Positions 25,709 through 37,496 of a stretch of 64,000 nucleotides of DNA are shown here, in pieces. The position numbers and the translations under genes were made by a program. The stretch lies in assembly GCA_020744425.1 (NCBI GenBank), contig JAGMUV010000003.1, positions 2,976,001 to 3,040,000 of the forward strand, in the 5' to 3' direction. This DNA is from Dactylonectria macrodidyma (Eukaryota; Ascomycota; Sordariomycetes; Hypocreales; Nectriaceae). The number at the start of each line of letters is the position of its first letter. Within the stretch, counting starts at the first letter, position 1. The notes under the pieces are model-generated. The model saw only the letters and a program-made list of their open reading frames with translations, was not told the origin of the DNA and did no database searches.

Positions 25709-28360
25709 GTTGTCCGGGCTAGCTTGGATTGCACGCAATTCGAGCTCTCCTCATCAACGAAGTGAATGTCGTTTGGAGTTGGAAATTTCCAATCCCCAGG
25801 TGGCTAGTGAGGGGCAAGCCACGTGTGGCTGGTGCGTTGTGGCAGTGCGCCCTCTACCACAACTTTCTCCATGTGCGGGTGGCTATTACGGCATCTTCAG
25901 TAGAATCTGGCAGTTCCATCTCAATTGGCTACCCATTTTCGATCCCGTGTCTTATCTTTAGCTTCATTGACCTTTCTGCTCTTGTCATGCTTGGATGTTC
26001 ATTGGATTGGAGGGAACGCGGCCCGGAAGGTTCCCGCAACCTTGAAAAGTTGGCATCACACCAGATGAGTTTGGTTGGCTATCGGTATGTATTTACTATC
26101 GTTCCCATCCGGACTTCGGTTTTTTGGGGGGGGGGGTTTTCCGCGAAACTGAGAAACAAGACACTGCGGGGTGTCCGAGGGCGGCGGGCCTACAACTCCC
26201 GATATGTTACGGCACGGAGGTTTTTGGGTAAAAATAAGTCAAGTCAGGCTGGACAAATATCCTGGGTACTGGGCTGACCCGCGGCTTGGCACTAGGCAAT
26301 CGTCATGGTCCACTACGATTCTGCAAATGGCCAGGCCGTAAGCGGTTGGACGCGGGATGCCCGTGGTCCGACAACCCCTCCATCGCGACCATCTCGCCAA
26401 TAACTGGTCCCAACAGCTGATCCCAATAGCTTCCTCGCAGTAAAACGGAGTTTTTTCCTCCTGCCTTAGCTTTCCGTTTTAGGGCATGACGGAAGCGACT
26501 ATGCGTTTTCGTCGGATGGGCCACGCGAGCCCACTCCAGCAAGCGATCTGCTGATGGAACTGCGCGGAAGTTGAGACGTAAGGGTTGCTTGGCTTGCGTG
26601 GTCCGTACGTAACCTCGACCAAGCTGCTGAGAATGCGAGGATCACCTGGCAATACCGCCGGGTTACTGGAGAAGCGCCAGGCCCAGTCACGGCTCAAGTA
26701 TGCTATGCGCGGTCCGGGGCGGAGTTGGGATGTGAAAGCGAATGCGACGCTAATACGATGGTTTACCGACTGCCTGGCAGGCTTCTGTTTTTCAAAACGA
26801 TAGACGGGGCAAGCCTCTTACGACACTACGTAGTCTAGGTACCCAGACAACCGTATTTCCAGGTATTCGTGCTTCGCAACAGGGGGCTATTTTGACTTCT
26901 GCACATTGAACGTTTTTCTCGGTGACACGTCCTTGCAGCTGGCGTCGCCACAAGGTTACATACAGCACCAGTTGGTATACTGGACCCTGAAGAGATTTAG
27001 ATGAGGGGCAGCCAGAGCCATGACCATTGGACGGGCCAAAGGCATCATGGATGCTTCGATTTTCCCTTTTTACCCAGTGACGAAGTGCTTACTATGGAAT
27101 ACATGTGCAGACTTCTCTCGCAGCCACTGGACGAATACGCTCTGAGGTTTGTAGATCTGAGGCGATTATCTGCCTCTCGGGATCCGATACACCGCCGTCG
27201 CCCGGGTGTCATGGGGGACCCCGACGGACGGTGACGGCCGTCGCGCGAGGGCACTAACACCAACCCTAAGGCAGGTAGGTGCCTTGTCCACCTGCTGTTG
27301 TTGGGACGTTTTCTCGATTTTTTTATTTTTTTTAGGCGCAGCCTGGATAGCAGGGCTTACTCTGCACCAACATGCGTCGATAGCTAGGTCAGTTGACTCT
27401 CAGATAACTTACAAGATAGTACCTACGCAAAGAAGAAAAAATCAAACAAGCGGGTGGCCAAGCAGCTTCCACGTTGGACCTTAGTTCGCCGATCATGCAC
27501 GCCTTGATGCCCTGCAAGGCGGCGGCCTTTTCGTTGTTTGGTTGCACCCGTAACCTATTAGTCCGTGGCCCCCGTGGATCCCACGCCGCAGTGCACAGCG
27601 TCGGAGTCAGTGGGACAGCCCAGGGTGCAAATTCAGGTATTACAGGGGCCGATGGCTGACAGGCAGGTGCCTCTGCTGGCTGGTGCTGTAGGTGCGTGCG
27701 AGGAACACTCACGTCGGTTGCTTCAGGGGACACAAACCATCGCGCTCTGATCCAATAGGGTGGCGACCCAGCCCATGATTTAGTGGTCCAGGCCCTTTTC
27801 AGGGCCTTTTGAGGATAAATCCAGCGCCTGCAGCCTGCCCGTGCACCACCCAAGTCCCACTGTCCCGCCCCCGCCACACCTGCCACTTGGCTCTCGACCC
27901 TCTACTACGTTAGCCTTCCCAGTCCCTCGCATCCATTTTTGGCACAGGCGCTCTGCCGTCACTGGAAACGGTCTAAGCTCCAGCTCCTCCTCGTCATCGC
28001 CTTCTTCATCCAACTGCCTCCCCCCTTCAAGTTCGCCTTCACTTCTCACCAGGCTCTATTTTCTACCGACTTCTCTCTCCTCCCATAGAGATATCATCTT
28101 CAACCTCTTCCATACTCATCGAGGCCCTAACATTCCCATTACTCTCCCCCGATTGACAAGGCTCAGTTTGTTGTGACGCCCCCTGCCAACTCTCTCCCGC
28201 TACACGAGCGCATCGAAGCCCAACTTAACGCACTACGCTGGCGGATGCGACACCGATGATGCAGGATTTCGACGATCAGCTTCTACCTCGCTAAACCCCG
28301 CGGGTCCTCATCTTTCGCCTCTTCCTTCTCGTTCGACTCGTCGCCGCGATAGTATCCATT
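25709..28360. other. Divergent intergenic region between uL5m and the USP gene
   Basis: About 2.65 kb. Frames open for 165-182 codons (25729-26277 +, 27389-27886 -) have no recognisable domains and irregular composition. There is a G10 run near 26127-26136. From about 27.8 kb to the USP start the + strand is C/T-rich, which looks like a promoter/leader of that gene. No RNA gene was found. Confidence 0.5.
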
Positions 28361-31338
28361 ATGAAGGAGTTTCCCAGGAAGTTCCTCAGCTTGCGCGACA
28401 AGAATGGTTCCAGCAGGCGAGCCAAGTCAAACCCTCCGCCAACCCCAGCGGCACCCAGCAGCAATAAGGTGCGTGAAAGCGCTCCGAGGGTTCCTACGTC
28501 CACCGGACGCCTCGAGGATACCCCGCCCTCCCTCTGATCCAGGCAGAGTCCAATCAAACAGCCTTGCTGACGGTGGTAATATGACAGCCGCGCCCCCTCT
28601 CGACCGGCGCCTTCATGGCCTTGTTCAAAGCAGACAATGCCAGGAATTCCTCTAAAGTCGATGTTGAAAAAGAGAAGGATACAGCGGCACAGGTACGGCA
28701 ATTCCTCTAACCTCTTACGAGGAAAGCATTATTACTAACGCCTCTAGGTTGAGGAGGTTATGAAGCGGCTCGACGAACTGAACATCACAAATGTCACCGT
28801 CGACCATATCAATGACGTTATGGCCACCAAGTTTGCCGCCGGCGACCCTAAGAAAACTGTCGAATTCATCGATATAGAACAAAAGGCAGCCGCTGGCATC
28901 ATCTCTCGCTACGATCCCAGCATTGACATGGTTGGTGCCGAAAACCGGGGCAATGTCACTTGCTATTTGGATGCCCTACTCTTTGCAATGTTCTCCAAAC
29001 TCGACGCATTTGAGTGCATGCTAAAAAATGACTTCCCGGAGGACGACAATCGCGCCAAGCTTGTCACTCTTTTGCGCATGTGGGTCAATATGTTGAGAAC
29101 CGGCAAGTTGATTCATACAGATTTAGTAATGCTGAACCACCCCCCACGCCGACTCAATATGGATCTTGACTGACTAGGTGCAGACAAAACTCATCCAAGA
29201 TGCCCTAGCCGATTCCGGCTGGTCAGATGCCCGTATGCTGGAGCAGCAAGACACCTCGGAGGCATTTGCTTTCATCACCGAGACTCTGCAGCTGCCTCTG
29301 CTTTCCCTGCAAGTCGATCTATTCCACCAGGGCAAGAGAGACAAAGATGACCACAAAGTGGTTTACGAGCGCCTCCTAAACCTTGCTGTGCCGCCAGACC
29401 CCGAGGGAAAGGGAATCAAGCTTGAGGACTGTCTAGAGGAGTATTTCAATGCTCAGGTCGATGTCCAGAGGGACAGTGAGGAGGCAAAGAAGGCTAGTTT
29501 GCAAGAGATGAGCCGCAGTGATCACCCACGGTTGGTCCACCGGGATACAATCCGCCTGATCACGGAAGAGATGGGCGAGTCATCCACTCCGACGGTCATG
29601 GCGTCACCAATTGCCATGTCTCCACTACAACGAACGCCAACTCTTGAGAAAGGGCCTCTGTTGCCCTTTCCGGAATTGAAGCCAGAGGAGGGCTCAAAAC
29701 ATGAAGTCTCTAACCCTGAAGACTCGAAACCCGAGGACTTGAAACCCGAAGAGAGCAAAACCCCCAGTAAACCCACTGGCGAAGCCCCAAGTGACCCGCC
29801 AAACGAGCCTCCTAATGAAGAACAGGTTGGAAAGGTCGTTACCTCGGAAAATGAGTTGGCGGTTCCTCAGAGCAAGCCGGTCATACGCGCGAGGTCAACA
29901 AGCGTCATTCAGAGGGTCTTGTTAGATGAGCAAGGTCGTGCATCCAGTCCTGATAATCCCACCATGCTACAAAAAGCAATGCGCAAGGGCTCAACTGTGG
30001 TGAAGGCGGTCACAATCCCTGCTTGGCAATTCTTCAGGTTGATACGTAAGTCCACACCTCGCACAGGGTCATGATTCAATTGCTAATATCACTGCAGCCT
30101 GGCATGCTCTGACTAGTAACGAGCCTCAAAGCAATGTCGATGTTGCGCTGAATTTCGATCAAAGACCAGTTGTGGGCATCTGCCTCAAACGTTACGCTAT
30201 GACTGAATCGGGCCAGCCTAAGAGGCACAACACCTTCATCGACATTCCCGATAGTCTTAGGCTTCCTCACTTCATGATGGCCGACGACCCCAAAGCTGAG
30301 GAAGATCCCAACCCGCTCAGTGACTACAAGCTTGTGCTACAGTCCGTCATCTGCCATCGCGGAGATTCTCTTCAAAGCGGGCATTACATTGCGTTTTCGA
30401 GAGTAGCACCAAAGTTACTCACAAAAAACAGGCGACATGACTTTGATCCACCCCCAGATTACGAAGAGGCACAGTGGGTTCGCTTCGATGATTTGCACAT
30501 CGAGAAGCGGGTCACTTATGTGGACGATATCAAGCAATCCTTGAAGGACGAGATGCCTTACCTCCTTTTCTACCAGATAGTGCCGGTGGTCGAAGTTACT
30601 GCCCCTTCTGTCGAGGATACGGAGACTGAGCCGCCATCGTACAATGAGTCCAAGGTCAGCATCGACCTACCGCCGACTCCAACACGAGTTGACATAAACC
30701 AACTCGGGATTCTTGGGCAAGAGGATGGCTATTTCGACAATACTCCAACAGCTACGAGCTCTCAGCTACACGCCAGCAAGCCACCTAGTATCCGGCTGTC
30801 GTCCGATAGCGAAAGAATTCCCCGGCGAAGTGGTGAAATTCTGGATTCTCACTTTGGCTCATTTCTTAGTGATTCTCGTCGCCCTAGTGTGAACTGGACA
30901 GATTCGACATCAGCGACTCCTGCGGTCACGCCCAACTCTCACTCCCCTGCCATCACACCGAGCGAGGAATCAACCTCTTCCAGGCTGTCCCGCGCAGCAT
31001 CTCGGTTCACCAAGGCAAATCGAAGTCGACCAAGCAGTCAGACGGGGGAGAACCGCATCAGTTTCTCTATGACGCGCTATGTGGGCCTTATGAGACCAAG
31101 CAAAGAGCCTCTGGTAGATACGAATGGACTTGGGGCTTCATCAGCCAATTCAACAGGGCCCTTGGCTCTGGAGGCAACCGCCGAGGGAGGCGACTCCCCA
31201 CCTCAGCCAGAGCCTGAGCAACCTCACATCCATCATCACCATACCCACAAGCATGGTCACAAGCGAATCCGCTCCAAAGACAAAACCAACAAAAACAAAC
31301 ATAGCTCACAGCCAGAGCGAGAATGCACCGTCATGTAA
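28361..31338 (+). CDS. Ubiquitin-specific protease (USP family) with C-terminal CaaX box
   Basis: Five exons are inferred: 28361-28468, 28588-28692, 28748-29125, 29184-30045 and 30098-31338, giving 897 aa. The catalytic Cys box is NRGNVTCYLDALLFAMF, with Cys at about residue 143 (a variant of the usual GNTCYMN). The His box is GDSLQSGHYIAFSRV, with His at about 580, after LNFDQRPVVGICLKRYAM. It should cleave ubiquitin from proteins. A long acidic/Pro-rich insert with short repeats (EDSKPEDLKPEES) separates the two halves. The tail has a His-rich run, then a Lys/Arg-rich stretch, and ends ERECTVM. CTVM fits a farnesylation CaaX motif, suggesting membrane attachment. The exon 4 acceptor could also be used 6 nt earlier (TAG at 29175-29177), adding Val-Gln. 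Exons 1-2 are less certain than the rest. Confidence 0.88.
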
Positions 31339-32505
31339 CCCCAAGCATACGTGAGAACTTGCCGTAGAAACAGCAGCACTACCAGAAGCCAAAAAATATT
31401 GGAGAGAAAAAAAGGAGAAAGAGGAAAAACGGCGCAAAAGGAACACAATTGTCAGTGTTAAAGTACAGATGCGTAGAAGACTTGTTGGGTTGGATTCAGA
31501 ACCCGATCGGATAGCAGTCTAGAAGGCACCCCTTGATTTTTAATGGGAGTTGACAGAACCACGCCCTTTAGGGAACAATAGGTGACGATGATGACGGTAG
31601 CGTAGGTAAGGAACAAGGGGGGCAAGCATGGTTGGTATCACGCATTTACACGGAAAACAACAGATCAGCATGGCGTTTGCGGAGCGTGGTGTCACAGCTT
31701 GGTAACCACAGTGGATTTGATACCATTGAACAGATACGGATCACAGGTACCGGTCCTCGCGACCTTGCTTCATATATCGTGCCTCGTGATAATTAAATAT
31801 ATCTACAACATTTTAACCGTATGCATGAATGACATAGTCTCGACTAACGTGAAATACAGGCAGTAGGTCAACCCTTTACCAGGGCGAGGAATTTCTTCGC
31901 CGGTGCTTCGCCTCATGACGTCAAAGTGAAAGGCCAATTACGGGCGTTTCCAATCGCAACACACGCTCGAGATTCAAAAGCATCATCAAGTTTGTCTATT
32001 CCTTATACACAGTACATGACAGGGGCCAATTCTCAATGGCCTCCCTATAGATGCGTCCCATCAACAAGTCACCTCGTATATGGGAGAAAGAAAACCCGAA
32101 TTTTGCCCTGCTGAGCCCACACCGAATCTCAAACATGCTTTCTTTCTTGCCAAGACCAGGATAATAAGAGTACGGCCTCGGACGGGTAATATACACAGGT
32201 GCCATAGCCGAAATCCAAGCCCAGACTAGGCTTCGATGTAGGCAGTGGCATCTATACAGATCTCAAGAAGAGATCTCGAGGAGAGGGGGGGTGGAGAATG
32301 ATTCCACGGTTCCGTAACATCATCAGGTGAAAGGAAAGGACGAGTAATAAGACATCAAGGGGAAAGGGGTTCAGGTTTCAGGGTTGAGGGTCCAGGCTTC
32401 TTTGCGCTGTTCAACGTGAGGTTTTACAATTAGATTATTCCTTCAGCGGAGAGCGGAATTTAGTTGTCGCGCTGGGTTGTCGAGACGATTTCTTCAGCCT
32501 CCCGC
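31339..32505. other. Convergent intergenic region between the USP gene and TOM40
   Basis: It contains both 3' UTRs. It holds an A-rich tract just after the USP stop (31390-31430) and short A/T-rich stretches near 31790-31830. A TGACGTCA palindrome occurs at about 31916-31923. No gene was recognised. Confidence 0.5.
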
Positions 32506-33693
32506 TTAGAACGGGATGTTGGGGGGAGGCTGAGAGGTAAGAGCTTCCTGCTGATCTTGAAGCTCCTCCGGCGCAGCCTCAATAGAGACACCTAGGCCGA
32601 TCTTTGCTTGATGCTGTAGATAAATGATCAGTTTCGTACGCGCACACGTCTAACAAAAGTTCACTCACAGTAAAGTGGTCGATATCGGCAGCAAAGGTCA
32701 TCATAACGGGGGGTGCAACACGCTTCTCGAGGACACAGCTCAGCTTGCCCTTAGAGTCGACTTGGGCGCGGAAAGTAGACATGCGGAAGTCGTACTTGGC
32801 ACCAATGGTGGTAACACCCTCCTTCTGGAGGCCACCACCCATAACGCCTCCGGGAGAAGGAACAAGACCGAGGGTGAGATCAACACCGGCCTGGACTTTG
32901 TCGGAGAGCCTCCTCCAAAACGAGGTGTTCAAGGTTCCCATAGCAGCCTGTAGCTGAGCGGTAGCGATCCAGTCGTTGGACTTGTAACGAGCGGAGTAAG
33001 AGACGGCGCACTCGGGACCTTGGGTGAGGGCGGGTCGTTGCCAGAGAGTCTCGAGACCGAGGGCGAGCTTAGGAGTAACGGCTTGCAGATAGCTGCCGAT
33101 AAAGATTCCGGTCAGACCGCCTTCGATGTATGAAGGGTTGAGCGCCTTGAGGGAAGCGCTGAAGTCATCGCCAGTGTACTCATGTTCGAATTGAGCCATA
33201 TCCTGGCCGCCGGGGGCGATGGAGAGTTGCGACTTAGAGACAAACTTGTCGGACCACCGCCAGTTAAATCGGCCTGAGAGAGATCCTTCGTTGTCGAGGT
33301 TTCCCTGGCAAAAAACCTGTGTGGCGGCGTCAGTATTCGCATTCTGTTGGTTTAAATTGGCTATCGGGAGATGTCTACCTTGCCAGTACCGTACATTGCG
33401 GCAAAGGTATAAGGGTTCAGGCGCTCGCCCAGGGCAAACTGGTGAGAAACCTGAAAGAGGGGGGCCATGCTGAAGATCTTGGTCAGGTCGGCGCGCATGC
33501 CGGTGAACATATAGTTGTTGAGGAAGACATCGCGCTGGACTTCCTTGGCGAGACCTTCAATCGTTCCGGGGTTGGACAGTCCAAGCTTCGCCCTGCGCTC
33601 TGAGAAGGAATTGATGGCATCGCCTAGTGCGGCGGCGACGGGGTTAGAGAGAAGAAGGGCCCGGACAGGGTCCAGTGCAGCGGTGGAAGCCAT
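32506..33693 (-). CDS. TOM40: Mitochondrial import receptor subunit Tom40
   Basis: Three exons are inferred on the minus strand: 33693-33379, 33316-32669 and 32613-32506, giving 356 aa, typical for fungal Tom40. It is the 19-strand beta-barrel channel of the TOM complex in the outer mitochondrial membrane, through which nearly all imported precursors pass. Diagnostic segments are [20 protein letters not shown] near the N-terminus, [48 protein letters not shown], and a late ISVEAAPEE-like region ([16 protein letters not shown]) with a Pro-rich C-terminus. An in-frame ATG 31 codons upstream exists, but the start [18 protein letters not shown] matches the family. Introns are 62 and 55 nt. Confidence 0.95.
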
Positions 33694-35588
33694 GGTGAGG
33701 CTCGAGGTGGCCTTTAAAGCCGGAGTATTGTCGAGGGGGGGACGAGCGGGGGGGGGAGCGGAAGTGAAGCGAGGTCGGAGTGACAAGGAAACAGAGAGGG
33801 TTTAGCGGGTGATCGAAGCAGCCTCGATCGGTCGTTGAAGGTCGTTGAAGGTCGTTGAGGATCGTTGTCGTCAACGCCAGAAACGTGATGCCGAGCGCGG
33901 GCTTGCAGAGATAGATGGAGATGGAGAATAATTTTCATCAAGCCCCGGAGAGCTCCCTAGTGAGGAGCACGAGCCACCCAATGATGATGCTGGGGCTGGC
34001 TGACTGCCCAGTTTCTAGTGCGGAGATACGAATCTTCCGAGCTTGGGGCCAATGTGGCGCTCAATACTAGGTTCTCATAGAGGTGGGTTGCAACCGAGAC
34101 TTAGCCGCGCGTGTGGCTCAGCCCTTGAACCAAAAGCAACTCAACAAAATGGGGTGCAGCTCAAGTTGCTTCCTGCCACAGAAATCATCACCAATGGCAA
34201 GCCTGCGAAATAGTTATCAAGCCAGGTTCAAAACTCCATCGACACGCTTTGGGCTTCGTCAAGAATTCTCTCGAAATTCCTCACATGTTTTGAATGTCGT
34301 CCGTGCTTTTAAACCAGTCTTTGGGCTTCCAATTGACGTTCACACTTTACAGCCTGGGAATGCAGGGGTTGGCCAAGACGGCCTTGAGTACATGGGATGG
34401 CATCAACAAAATCAAGGCGCCAACTCTCCGGGAAGGGCAATACATGCACTTAATGCCTAAATCGACGACTTGACATTTTAGGTAACGTAATTTATGCGGT
34501 TGCGATGCCATAGTTTAGGGATGGAACAGAGCAACCTAACCGAGGACGCAGGTGCCTCGACCAAGCAAGCTTTCCCGGGATTAGGTTCAGACTTTTGGTC
34601 TGATGATATACGCTGCACGAGAGTGGATGACGCCTCATGTGCTCAGAGGCACATGTACATTGCCTTGTCCAGGCTTTGCCTGGGTACCGTCTTAGGTAAT
34701 AGGTAGTCCTCAAATCTGCAACATCGTTCCTCTGATGAATCCAGTATGTAAATATGTTTGCTTATTCTTATACTATGACCGAGCGCCAATTCTTACTACC
34801 TATACCTTCGTCATGTTTTTCAAACCAATGGTTGCAGGTTGTCCGGAAGTGGCTGGTGGGTTGACTAATGACTAGGTAGCGCCACAGAAACACCCCGCCA
34901 GCAGTGCCCGCCTTTGGCATCTTCCCTGTCCCACTCATCAGCGTCACTTGGCAAGGAGCATCCAACTGGTTGAGCACTTCCCATCTCTTGGGAAATCCAG
35001 GTCGCAGAGCTTCTTTCACTGCCCCAGAGGATTTAAAGACTGCGCTATCGAAATAATCTCCTCTTATACAGCAATCGGCCACATTCGACCACAGCTGCCT
35101 CCTCGGACAAAAGGCTGTACAAGTCTCCAGGGTGAGTTGCTTCGGGTGACGGGAGCACAACGACGCCTTAGATAAACCACAGGCACAAGTATCGCACTCG
35201 TGTTCAAGCAATTGCTCCTCGCTCAAGGTATTCCTAGTGTATGCTACGGGAATTCTGGCTGATTTGAGAACACCCGCTCGTCGCAGTCCACTGAAGCTCA
35301 GCTTGAACTTGGGGTTGGCAGGGATCATCGGAACGACATGGATACTCTCTTGTAGGTGTTTCCTTCCCATTTCTTCCACATACTATGTACCATCCCTTCC
35401 CCGGGTCATTGTTCAAATATATGAGATGGTCGCTTTCTCGATCTGGTTGATTGGTCCTCCGGACTACGTCAGAAGAAAATCGCCGCTTGCACAACATCAC
35501 TACATAAGAGGGGGATGCGATAACCAGACATTGTCGAAGACAATCAAAAAAGTTCCGTAGTCTCATCGATCAGCGGCATTGCGAAGCG
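33694..35588. other. Divergent intergenic region between TOM40 and the PFK-2 gene
   Basis: About 1.9 kb. Next to TOM40 is a G-rich + strand (C-rich leader for TOM40) and a short tandem repeat at 33831-33870. A minus-strand frame at 34768-35379 is open for 203 codons but has no recognised domain, so I do not call it a gene. The rest is unremarkable. Confidence 0.5.
33831..33870. repeat. Tandem 10-nt repeat in the TOM40 upstream region
   Basis: GTCGTTGAAG occurs twice perfectly and is followed by two diverged copies, about 140-180 nt upstream of the TOM40 start. Function unknown. Confidence 0.7.
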
Positions 35589-37442
35589 ATGGAAGAGCAC
35601 TCCTTCAGTAGTGGTCCAGTAGCTGACGATGGCAGAACCGCCGAGATTGCGGCCAACGCACCTCGCTACCGCCGCAGGAGTTCAACCTTCATCGATGGCA
35701 TCCACGATGTCACCGAGGGCCAAGATCTGGCTCCTGCCCAGTTATACAGCACCATGTCAGGTCGCTTGTTTCACTCTGGCCGCATAGCCATTGCCATGGT
35801 CGGACCGCCCGCAAGGGGGAAAACGTAGGTACCACGTCCCTGATACCTATTGAGCTGGGCTGACGATGGTAGTCACATTTGCGTCTCCATGGCACGTTAC
35901 CTGCAATGGCTGGGTGTAAAGACTCGTATCTTCCACCTGGGAGATTACCGCAGAGCCACCGTTGGACCTGGTGGAACAGTCCCTGAAGACTACTTCTTTC
36001 CCAACGCCTCCCCAGCTTCGGTGATCCTCCGTCAGAAGATCCTCAAGAAGTGCCGTGAAGATATCTACTCGTGGCTGAACCACGACAACGGACAAGTCGC
36101 CATTTACGACGCAGTGAATCCTACGGCGAGTGGACGACGATCTTTAGCCAAGGAGTTTGCTAAGCATGATGTCCAGGTAGGTTGAGCTATCCGCGCATTC
36201 CGGACGCACAGACTGACAATCGCCAACAAGACATTGTTCATTGAATCATATGTTGACGACGAGCGCATTCTGCGAGAAAACGCCAGAAACGTCAAGATAT
36301 CTTCACCTGACGTAAGTGTCTAATACAGTCCAATTTAGACTTCAAGGCTCATGGCTCGGAACAGTTTGCCGGTATGGAACCTGACGAAGCAGCCCAGCTG
36401 TATCTGAGGCGCATCGAGATGAAGATCCCCGTCTTCGAGACGATGAATGAAAAGGAACTCAACTACATCAAGATGATCAATGCGGGTGCAAAGTTCTTTT
36501 ACAATAATGTCAGCTTCAACTACCTCTCGCATCGAATCGTTTTCTACCTCACCAACCTTCACATCAAATCTCGAAAGACCTTCTTCGTCCGAGCCGGCAC
36601 CTCTACAGAGGAGGACTTGTACAAAGCAGATGCTCCGCTATCACAGGAAGGCAGAGAGTATGGTGAAAAGATGACCGAGGCGCTTCTAAAGCACCGCGAA
36701 CAGGAAAGACTGGAAAATGGAGGTGGACCGAACGTGCCTCTACCCCCTCTCGCCGTCTGGACTTCGACACGACTACGCACCATTCAGACATCCGACAGTC
36801 TCAAAGAGAAGGGATTCAAGGTCAGACAACGGTCCCAGCTAAGCCAGATCAACCCTGGTGTATGCGAGAAGATGTCTGAGCGCATGATCCGTCAGATATA
36901 CCCCGATGAGGTGGAGAAGCACGAGCTTGATCCTTACCATCACCGATACCCCCGGGCAGAGGTATGTCTCCCTAACTTATCAGTTTTCTTCTCTATCAGC
37001 CTATTGACTTTGTTCCCAGTCCTATCATGATCTAGCGGTCCGCCTCGAGCCCATCATCCTTGAGCTTGAGAGGGAGCAGTCGGATCTCCTGATCATCGCC
37101 CACGAGTCTGTCCTCCGCGTCCTCTACGCCTATCTCATGCACTGTTCAACCATGGACATCCCACTGCTCAAGTTCCCTCGCGACGAGATCATCGAGATCA
37201 TCCCCGCCGCCTACCAGAATGAGGCTAAGCGTATCCACATCCCCGGCCTCGACCCAAAAATGGTTCCTGGTTCACCACAGGACATCAAGATCCCTGTCCC
37301 AGGAAGTGCCATTCAAAGCGCCCAGCTCAGCCCAATTGCCAGTGGCATCGTCAGCCCGGCCGAACCTGTGGGGCGGCCACCCGAGAAGGTCATCAACACG
37401 GCCAAGGACATGGTTGCGGACAAGGTAAATGATGAGGACTAG
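35589..37442 (+). CDS. 6-phosphofructo-2-kinase with a degenerate fructose-2,6-bisphosphatase domain
   Basis: Five exons are inferred: 35589-35824, 35873-36176, 36231-36311, 36365-36961 and 37020-37442, giving 546 aa. The kinase makes fructose 2,6-bisphosphate, the activator of glycolytic phosphofructokinase and inhibitor of gluconeogenesis. The ATP-binding P-loop GPPARGKT is at residues 72-79, followed by kinase motifs such as FHLGDYRRATVG and AIYDAVNPTASGRR. The second half has the phosphoglycerate-mutase fold. However, the catalytic RHG motif reads VRAGTS, with Ala at residue 284 replacing the phospho-accepting His, while the later IIAHESVLRVLYAYL is kept. The protein is therefore predicted to be kinase-only, as reported for yeast Pfk26. 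RRRSS at residues 28-32 is a possible PKA site. Introns are 48-58 nt. The frame stays open past the stop through a CTGGAC repeat. Confidence 0.94.
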
Positions 37443-37454
37443 GTCCCAGAGTTG

Positions 37455-37496
37455 CTGGACCTGGACCTGGACCTGGACCTGGACCTGGACCTAGAC
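37455..37496. repeat. (CTGGAC)6 hexamer repeat after the PFK-2 stop codon
   Basis: Six perfect copies plus one CTAGAC begin 12 nt after the stop codon. In the frame of the preceding gene they would encode alternating Leu-Asp. Whether it is only a 3' UTR microsatellite is discussed as a finding. Confidence 0.9.

Noticed and set aside
25729..26277. 182-codon + frame upstream of uL5m
   Set aside because: It starts inside the uL5m upstream region, has irregular composition with a G10 run, and no recognisable domain.
27389..27886. 165-codon minus frame in the USP upstream region
   Set aside because: No family resemblance; Trp/Pro/Ala-rich composition matches a random frame in GC-rich DNA.
34768..35379. 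203-codon minus-strand frame between TOM40 and PFK-2
   Set aside because: No recognisable domain, no family resemblance and a competing + strand frame; its length alone is not enough to call a gene.
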